This document shows, piece by piece, positions 34,006 to 38,690 of a DNA stretch of 38,690 nt. Source of the DNA: an uncultured Lachnospiraceae bacterium. GTDB taxonomy: Bacteria > Bacillota > Clostridia > Lachnospirales > Lachnospiraceae. The notes under the pieces are model-generated. The model worked only from the letters and a program-made list of their open reading frames with translations. It was not told where the DNA came from and did not search any database. The first letter of the stretch is position 1. Each line of letters starts with the position of its first letter. Where the stretch lies: contig CAJUTD010000011.1 of NCBI GenBank assembly GCA_910589635.1, forward strand, positions 19,243 through 57,932. Reading direction: 5' to 3'. The position numbers were made by a program, and so were the translations under genes.

Positions 34006-34725
34006 ATGGATTATAATTTGCAAAAGTTTACGAATGGCTTGAAAGATTTAGAGATTACCCTTACGGATAAACAATTAAATCATTTTTTAATTTTTTATAA
34101 AATGATGGTGGAAAAGAATAAATCCGTAAACCTAACAACAATTACAGAATTTGAGGAAGTCGTAGAGAAACATTTCTTGGATTCACTTTGTCTTATTAAA
34201 AGTGTAGACTTAGGACAACCTTTAAAAATTCTTGATTTGGGAACAGGGGCAGGATTTCCTGGTATTCCTTTAAAAATTGCATTTCCTCAATTGGAGATTA
34301 TTTTGATGGATTCTCTAAATAAGCGTGTATTGTTTTTACAAGATGTCATATCGGAATTATCATTAACAAAAATAAGCGCATTGCATGGAAGAGCGGAAGA
34401 AATTGCAAGAAAGCCGGAATACAGGGAACAATTTGATATTTGTGTTTCCCGAGCAGTTGCTAATTTGTCAACTTTGAGTGAATACTGTATTCCTTTTGTA
34501 AAACAGGGAGGATTGTTTATTTCTTATAAGTCTGGGGAAATAGATGAGGAAGTCTCTCATGCTAAAAAGGCATTACATCTGCTTGGAAGTGAGATTCAAG
34601 AAGTGGAAAAGTTTGTTCTTCCAGGAACAGAAATTTGGAGGTCTTTTGTAAAAATAAAAAAGAATAGTAAGACCTCCAAATCTTATCCGAGAAGAGCAGG
34701 AACTCCTACAAGAGATCCATTATAA
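34006..34725 (+). CDS. rsmG: 16S rRNA m7G527 methyltransferase RsmG (GidB)
   Basis: 239 residues; uses S-adenosylmethionine to make m7G527 in the small-subunit rRNA. ATG 34006 (MDYNLQKF) follows AAAGGA at good spacing; the ATG at 33985 has none. Family motifs: VNLTTITEFEEV, HFLDSLCL, SAM site LDLGTGAGFPGIPLKIA, SRAVANLSTLSEYC, and the C-terminal YPRRAGTPTRDPL. It is the third gene of the mnmE-mnmG-rsmG run. Its last 20 bp overlap the convergent hydrolase-like gene, and a 13-bp inverted repeat lies inside its 3' coding end. Loss of this enzyme gives low-level streptomycin resistance in other bacteria. Confidence 0.97.
   Translation: MDYNLQKFTNGLKDLEITLTDKQLNHFLIFYKMMVEKNKSVNLTTITEFEEVVEKHFLDSLCLIKSVDLGQPLKILDLGTGAGFPGIPLKIAFPQLEIILMDSLNKRVLFLQDVISELSLTKISALHGRAEEIARKPEYREQFDICVSRAVANLSTLSEYCIPFVKQGGLFISYKSGEIDEEVSHAKKALHLLGSEIQEVEKFVLPGTEIWRSFVKIKKNSKTSKSYPRRAGTPTRDPL
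34633..34681. other. 13-bp perfect inverted repeat inside the 3' end of rsmG
   Basis: ATTTGGAGGTCTT (34633-34645) is exactly complementary to 34669-34681 across a 23-nt A-rich loop. It falls in the codons for WRSFVK to KTSK, about 45 bp before the rsmG stop codon. It could end or stabilise transcripts from both convergent genes, which lack any other hairpin at their junction. Confidence 0.45.
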
Positions 34726-35653
34726 TTTGTAGTAATTTATCCGCTTTCTCAAGCTGCGGAAGGTATTTTGCTTCTGTTATGAAAGATGACTCTATGGAAG
34801 GATTGTAAGATATATATGAGTCGATAATATATTGCATACCTTCAATTTCAATACTTCCGATAAGGTAAATATCGTTTTTAATTTTTTTCAGTGCATGTAT
34901 AATATTGATATTTGTGTAATTTGATATCATACTTGAAAGCAGATATTTGCCGTTGCTCTGTTTGAGATGAGCAGATTCATAATAGTAATCAATAGCAGTT
35001 GTAGATACCATGCGCTTATTACTGTAGAATTCATTGTAAAATTTATTCTCAATATTTTTTCTGCAATATAGAATATTATAGAGAAAAGTACCAATGATAG
35101 GAGAATCAATGAGATACTTTAATGCGTGCTTTTGTTTGTTAGGTGTTTTGCAAAGCTCTGATAAATCAGAGGGATTGATGACTATGATTTTACCAAAGCA
35201 GTCAGATTCCATATTGCATGCCATCAGCGTGAAAGAGGAGGATTCCCCTGTTGTGATAACATCGGTAGTTGTACGAATAACATGATTGATAAAATCTGTG
35301 ATTAACTGAACATATAGAAAATTGCTATATGTCATATTGGGCTTGTCGCTTTGTCCACAGCCCAGTAAGTCCAAAGTATATACAGTATGTCCTTTTGCGA
35401 GATGCTTTATGATTTTATGCCATTCGTAATTAGAGGATACCGGGCTTAAGTCATGGATTAAAAGCAATGGTGAGCCTTTACCATTTTTAGTATAATAGAT
35501 ATTACCATATCGCCAATTATAAAAATTACCATTCTCATTTTTTAATAAATTCTTCATTGGAGAAGTCATACTGATTGCTTTATTAATGCCATGGATACCA
35601 ATTGCCGAAAATGTAGTAAGGACTAGAAAATTGCGGATGTGCTTTTTTTTCAT
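34706..35653 (-). CDS. Alpha/beta-hydrolase-fold protein, possibly non-catalytic, 315 aa
   Basis: ATG 35653 follows AAGGAG at 8 bp. An N-terminal hydrophobic segment (IRNFLVLTTFSAIGIHG) probably anchors it in the membrane. The fold is shown by LLLIHDLSPVSSNYEW, YTLDLLGCGQSDKP and TTGESSSFTL. The elbow has S138 but ends in Ser rather than the usual Gly (G-E-S-S-S). At the C-terminus, where an active-site His is expected (usually GH-x-PxxE), the sequence is AKYLPQLEKAD, so the triad may be incomplete. It is the only minus-strand gene right of oriC, has its own promoter, and overlaps rsmG by 20 bp tail to tail. Enzyme activity cannot be asserted. Confidence 0.8.
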   Translation of the reverse strand: MKKKHIRNFLVLTTFSAIGIHGINKAISMTSPMKNLLKNENGNFYNWRYGNIYYTKNGKGSPLLLIHDLSPVSSNYEWHKIIKHLAKGHTVYTLDLLGCGQSDKPNMTYSNFLYVQLITDFINHVIRTTTDVITTGESSSFTLMACNMESDCFGKIIVINPSDLSELCKTPNKQKHALKYLIDSPIIGTFLYNILYCRKNIENKFYNEFYSNKRMVSTTAIDYYYESAHLKQSNGKYLLSSMISNYTNINIIHALKKIKNDIYLIGSIEIEGMQYIIDSYISYNPSIESSFITEAKYLPQLEKADKLLQIIMDLL

Positions 35654-35688
35654 AGCAGTATCTCCTTTCTTTTAGTATCTTTATTGTT

Positions 35689-35717
35689 ATTATAGACGAT
35701 ATAGCGCAGATATACAA
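35689..35717 (-). promoter_or_regulatory. Promoter for the alpha/beta-hydrolase-like gene
   Basis: On the minus strand, TTGTAT (35717-35712) and TATAAT (35694-35689) have a 17-bp spacer and lie 36 bp upstream of the start codon. It shows that this lone minus-strand gene is independently expressed. Confidence 0.7.
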
Positions 35718-35806
35718 ACAAATTTTATTTAAGTTTTTCAAATATAGTGAGAGAAAATTGTAATAATTAATAAATATGAACAGATGTTCAGTAAAGGAGT
35801 TAATAT

Positions 35807-36376
35807 ATGATAGTTGAATATTTACAAAGATTGCATCAAGAATTATTAGAAGAAAAATTAAATTTAGAACAGGAAAAACAAAGAAAGGAAGTACAGCTTA
35901 ATAATAATGTAAAATTTGTCCGAGTTCTGGAAGAATCATTGGATGAAGATTTTGAATCATTCTCTCCAAGAAAAGTAGATGAAGAGAGCCATAAAAAAAT
36001 TGTATCGTTAATGGAAGAACGAAAAATTATTAAGCAAGAAATTACTAGTTTACAGAAAAAATTAGATAGCGTTATAGCTAAGATAGAAGAATTAGATTTA
36101 ATATTGGAAAATATTAGGCAGAATCAAGGGTATATAGATGTATCCTCAAAACAGAATGAAAATTTATCGGAACAAGAATTTGGTAATCAAGGCGAGTCAT
36201 TTTCATTAGATGGTAAAACAGATAGTGTAGTGCTTTCAGAGTTTGCAAGTTTGGTACATAAAATAGAGATGTGTAATAAATTATTGGGAGTAGATACCGT
36301 GCGTTGTAAATTGGAACTTAGAGAAATAGAACAGAGTGCAAAAAAAATTATGCAAATGCTGAAAAATATAAGATAA
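35807..36376 (+). CDS. Coiled-coil protein of unknown function, 189 aa
   Basis: ATG 35807 follows AAAGGAG. The protein is soluble, with no signal or membrane segment. Residues about 1-35 (LHQELLEEKLNLEQEKQRKE) and 65-105 (MEERKIIKQEITSLQKKLDS) are strongly coiled-coil, followed by a polar linker and a C-terminal helix (LELREIEQSAKKIMQMLKNI). The pattern recalls dimerising sensor or scaffold helices, but no known family is recognised. It lies between the hydrolase-like gene and the parS-parAB segregation locus, so a role in chromosome organisation or division is possible by position only. Confidence 0.75.
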   Translation: MIVEYLQRLHQELLEEKLNLEQEKQRKEVQLNNNVKFVRVLEESLDEDFESFSPRKVDEESHKKIVSLMEERKIIKQEITSLQKKLDSVIAKIEELDLILENIRQNQGYIDVSSKQNENLSEQEFGNQGESFSLDGKTDSVVLSEFASLVHKIEMCNKLLGVDTVRCKLELREIEQSAKKIMQMLKNIR

Positions 36377-36385
36377 AGTGGATAT

Positions 36386-36474
36386 CTAGTACATTATCTT
36401 ACAAATAACTCGACTTAATACGCAAAATGAATTTATCATATATCTGTCTAGTTAATTTGGAGATGATGTACTAG
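36386..36474 (+). repeat. 14-bp inverted repeat with 61-nt loop after the coiled-coil gene
   Basis: CTAGTACATTATCT (36386-36399) pairs with AGATGATGTACTAG (36461-36474); the single mismatch is a G-U wobble in plus-strand RNA. It begins 10 bp past the coiled-coil gene stop codon. There is no T run, so it may protect the mRNA end or be a small MITE-like insertion. The gap to parA (36377-36931) otherwise holds two parS sites, AT-rich sequence and the parA promoter. Confidence 0.5.
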
Positions 36475-36569
36475 TTGTAGGTATTAGAAATATGGAATTA
36501 AATAATTTGCGGAATGAACTGACCTGGAATAGTTATTATAATAGGAATTACCATATGTAAGAAGTGCAA

Positions 36570-36585
36570 TGTTTCACGTGAAACA
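36570..36585. other. parS: parS centromere site 1
   Basis: TGTTTCACGTGAAACA is a perfect match to the consensus parS bound by Spo0J/ParB. The palindrome extends to 22 bp (36567-36588). It lies upstream of parA. ParB loads here, spreads as a CTP-dependent clamp and recruits SMC for origin segregation. Confidence 0.97.
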
Positions 36586-36667
36586 TTGATATTAAAAAAA
36601 TTTTTTTTATAAAAATAATATATAGAAAAATATTTTTCTATAAAATAAGTTTAATAAAAGTTTAGAA

Positions 36668-36683
36668 TGTTTCACGTGAAACA
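36668..36683. other. parS: parS centromere site 2
   Basis: A second perfect TGTTTCACGTGAAACA, with the palindrome extending to 20 bp (36666-36685). It lies exactly 98 bp from the first site, and the DNA between them is almost pure A and T. Confidence 0.97.
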
Positions 36684-36857
36684 TTTCATATCCTTCATGC
36701 AAATAGCTCTTATAATTTTAATAATTATTTTACAATAGAGTAACTTTCTATTTTTATGAGGTTCTAAATATTAACAAATATAAGAACTGTGAGCAACAAT
36801 CTACTACATATTGATACGAATAAGCATATATAGTATATAGTATTAAAATTGAAAAAG

Positions 36858-36866
36858 TGCTATAAT
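36858..36866 (+). promoter_or_regulatory. Extended -10 promoter for parA-parB
   Basis: TGCTATAAT is a consensus extended -10 (TG-n-TATAAT), 66 bp upstream of the parA ATG. The -35 at the expected distance is weak (TAGTAT), which the extended element can offset. It lies downstream of both parS sites, so ParB spreading could repress it. Confidence 0.6.
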
Positions 36867-36931
36867 AGAAAAAAGCGATTATAAAATAGATATCTTTTTG
36901 TACTGATATATGTACAAAATGGAGGAAGAAC

Positions 36932-37699
36932 ATGGGAAAAATTATAGCAGTTGCTAATCAGAAAGGCGGCGTTGGTAAAACTACAACAGCAATCAATTTA
37001 TCTGCCTGTCTTGCAGAAGCAGGTAAAAAAGTTTTAACGATTGATTTGGATCCGCAGGGAAATACTACAAGTGGACTTGGTTTAGAAAAAGAGACAATAG
37101 AAAATACAGTTTATGAACTTATGATTGGAGAATGTACAGTTCGAGAAAGTTTACAGACAACGAATATTGATAATCTTTTTCTTATGCCATCGGATATAAA
37201 TCTTGCCGGAGCTGAGATTGAGTTGCTTGGTATCAATGAGAAGGAGTACATATTAAAGAATGAAGTGGATTATATAAGAGATGATTATGATTTTATTATT
37301 ATAGACTGTCCACCTTCTCTGAACATGCTTACAATCAATGCAATGACAACCGCAAATACCGTATTAGTTCCTATTCAATGTGAATATTATGCATTGGAAG
37401 GATTGAGCCAACTTGTACATACGATTAATTTGGTACAAGAAAGATTGAACCCTGATTTAGAGATGGAAGGGGTAGTCTTTACTATGTATGATGCCAGAAC
37501 TAATTTATCTTTGCAGGTAGTAGATAATGTGAAAAAAAATTTAAGTACAAATATATATAAGACGATTATTCCAAGAAATATTCGGCTGGCAGAAGCTCCT
37601 AGTTATGGTATGCCTATCAATCTTTATGATGCAAAATCGGCAGGGGCAGAAAGTTATCGTTTACTGGCAAAAGAAGTAATAGAAAGAGAGGATGAATGA
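36932..37699 (+). CDS. parA: Chromosome partitioning ATPase ParA/Soj
   Basis: 255 residues. ATG 36932 follows GGAGG. The deviant Walker A KGGVGKTTTA is at 11-20, Walker A' LTIDLDPQGNTTSGLG follows, and Walker B is DFIIIDCPPSLNMLT. Soj is a dynamic ATPase that works with Spo0J on origin segregation and regulates DnaA. Its stop overlaps the parB start (ATGA), indicating translational coupling. The short N-terminus with no DNA-binding domain marks the chromosomal type. Confidence 0.98.
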   Translation: MGKIIAVANQKGGVGKTTTAINLSACLAEAGKKVLTIDLDPQGNTTSGLGLEKETIENTVYELMIGECTVRESLQTTNIDNLFLMPSDINLAGAEIELLGINEKEYILKNEVDYIRDDYDFIIIDCPPSLNMLTINAMTTANTVLVPIQCEYYALEGLSQLVHTINLVQERLNPDLEMEGVVFTMYDARTNLSLQVVDNVKKNLSTNIYKTIIPRNIRLAEAPSYGMPINLYDAKSAGAESYRLLAKEVIEREDE

Positions 37700-38607
37700 T
37701 GGCAGCAGCGCGAGGTCTTGGAAAAGGACTGGATACCATGATACCCAATAAAATTGGCGGTGATAAGAGCAGTGCAGAAACTACTAAGAAACCAGAGATT
37801 GGAAAAGATGTAGTATACGTTAAAATAGGGAAAGTTGAGCCTAATAGAGAACAACCAAGAAAAAGTTTTGACGAGGATGCATTGTTGGAGTTATCAGAGT
37901 CACTTAAACAGTATGGTGTATTACAGCCATTATTGGTGCAGGATAAGAAAGATTATTATGAAATCATTGCCGGAGAGAGAAGATGGAGAGCGGCAAAACT
38001 TGCCGGATTAAAAGAAGTTCCGGTTATCATTAAGAAATTGACAGATCAGGAAATTGTCGAGATATCCTTAATAGAAAATATACAGAGAGAAAATTTGAAT
38101 CCTATTGAAGAGGCTTTAGCTTATAAACGGCTTCTGAAAGAATTTAATTTGAAACAGGATGAAGTGGCAGAGCGCGTGTCCAAATCTAGGACAGCAGTAA
38201 CAAATTCTATGCGTCTTTTGAAATTAGATGAACGTGTACAGCAGATGGTAATTGATGAACTAATTTCAACGGGACATGCCCGAGCGCTATTAGCTATTAC
38301 AGATAATGAAATACAGTATTCTTTGGCACAACAGATTTTTGATGAAAAGTTGAGTGTACGTGAAACAGAGAAATTGATAAAGAAAATGCAAAAGCCAAAG
38401 TCTGAGAAATTTGAACAGAGTCAAGATGACAGTATGGCAGTTTTCTATGAAGATATAGAACAGAAACTTAAAAATATTATGGGTACGAAGGTTTCTATTA
38501 ATCAGAAGGATAATAAAAAAGGCAAAATTGAAATTGAATATTATTCAAATGAAGAATTAGAGCGAATAGTAGACCTATTTCAGTCTATACATCAGATAGA
38601 TAATTAA
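37696..38607 (+). CDS. parB: Chromosome partitioning protein ParB/Spo0J
   Basis: 303 residues; binds the two upstream parS sites and forms a CTP-gated clamp. Start taken at the ATG overlapping the parA stop (ATGA); an ATG 3 bp later is equally plausible and slightly better spaced from GAGAGG. N-terminal RGLGKGLDTMIP is typical. The CTP-binding region has YEIIAGERRWRAAKLAGL and ENIQRENLNPIEEA, the helix-turn-helix KQDEVAERVSKSRTAVTNSMR, then ISTGHARALL. The remaining 83 bp to the window end show no gene. Confidence 0.97.
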   Translation: MMAAARGLGKGLDTMIPNKIGGDKSSAETTKKPEIGKDVVYVKIGKVEPNREQPRKSFDEDALLELSESLKQYGVLQPLLVQDKKDYYEIIAGERRWRAAKLAGLKEVPVIIKKLTDQEIVEISLIENIQRENLNPIEEALAYKRLLKEFNLKQDEVAERVSKSRTAVTNSMRLLKLDERVQQMVIDELISTGHARALLAITDNEIQYSLAQQIFDEKLSVRETEKLIKKMQKPKSEKFEQSQDDSMAVFYEDIEQKLKNIMGTKVSINQKDNKKGKIEIEYYSNEELERIVDLFQSIHQIDN

Positions 38608-38690
38608 ATCGAATATATGTTCTAAATAAGATATTAAAAGACTAACTATTAAAAGTCAAGCCTAAAATGAAAAATTTGTGAATGGATTGC

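Noticed and set aside
36492..36560. 22-codon open frame upstream of parS
   Set aside because: Too short, no good ribosome site and no recognisable protein; likely chance in AT-rich DNA.
1..38690. tRNA, rRNA and riboswitch genes
   Set aside because: None could be recognised by eye in any intergenic region; a covariance-model search would be needed to exclude small RNAs.

Overview
The window spans the replication origin of a low-GC Firmicute. The order of housekeeping genes around dnaA/rpmH, the strong AGGAGG ribosome sites, and the lysine-rich FN3/Big_2 tails on secreted proteins point to a gut-type Clostridia, most likely Lachnospiraceae. This assignment is inference; no rRNA gene is present.

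Layout. The origin lies between dnaA (minus strand) and rpmH (plus strand), at about 27150-27711. Leftward run dnaA, dnaN, an S4-domain gene (yaaA), recF, gyrB and gyrA. Rightward run rpmH, rnpA, yidD, yidC, jag, a terminator, mnmE, mnmG and rsmG. After these come a convergent alpha/beta-hydrolase-like gene, a coiled-coil protein of unknown function, two perfect parS sites, and parA-parB. Nearly all genes are transcribed away from the origin. Exceptions are the hydrolase-like gene and the small plus-strand gene at 6375.

The left part (1-18200) is accessory. It holds a LytTR-type response regulator, a small membrane protein, a large M26/Zmp-like secreted metallopeptidase with a Pro-Glu repeat linker, and a tight minus-strand cluster. 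That cluster contains a lipoprotein, a frameshifted small membrane protein, an S8 subtilase, an FN3/Big_2 protein, a C39-like cysteine peptidase and a second lipoprotein. Further left are a small unknown gene with a truncated second copy of its 5' end, a multidomain GH51 arabinofuranosidase, and a GH127-type gene cut by the window edge. The GH51 and GH127 genes together suggest use of plant arabinan or arabinoxylan side chains.

The most interesting non-housekeeping signals are: (1) the secreted peptidase cluster, with a LytTR-like direct repeat just upstream of its best promoter and a LytTR regulator nearby; (2) a recurring Lys-rich FN3/Big_2 C-terminal module on several exported proteins; (3) several long RNA-competent inverted repeats (downstream of gyrA, downstream of the coiled-coil gene, between rpmH and rnpA, and inside the end of rsmG); (4) DnaA-box-like repeats on both sides of dnaA, suggesting a bipartite origin. 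All calls come from reading the sequence; no database search was run.
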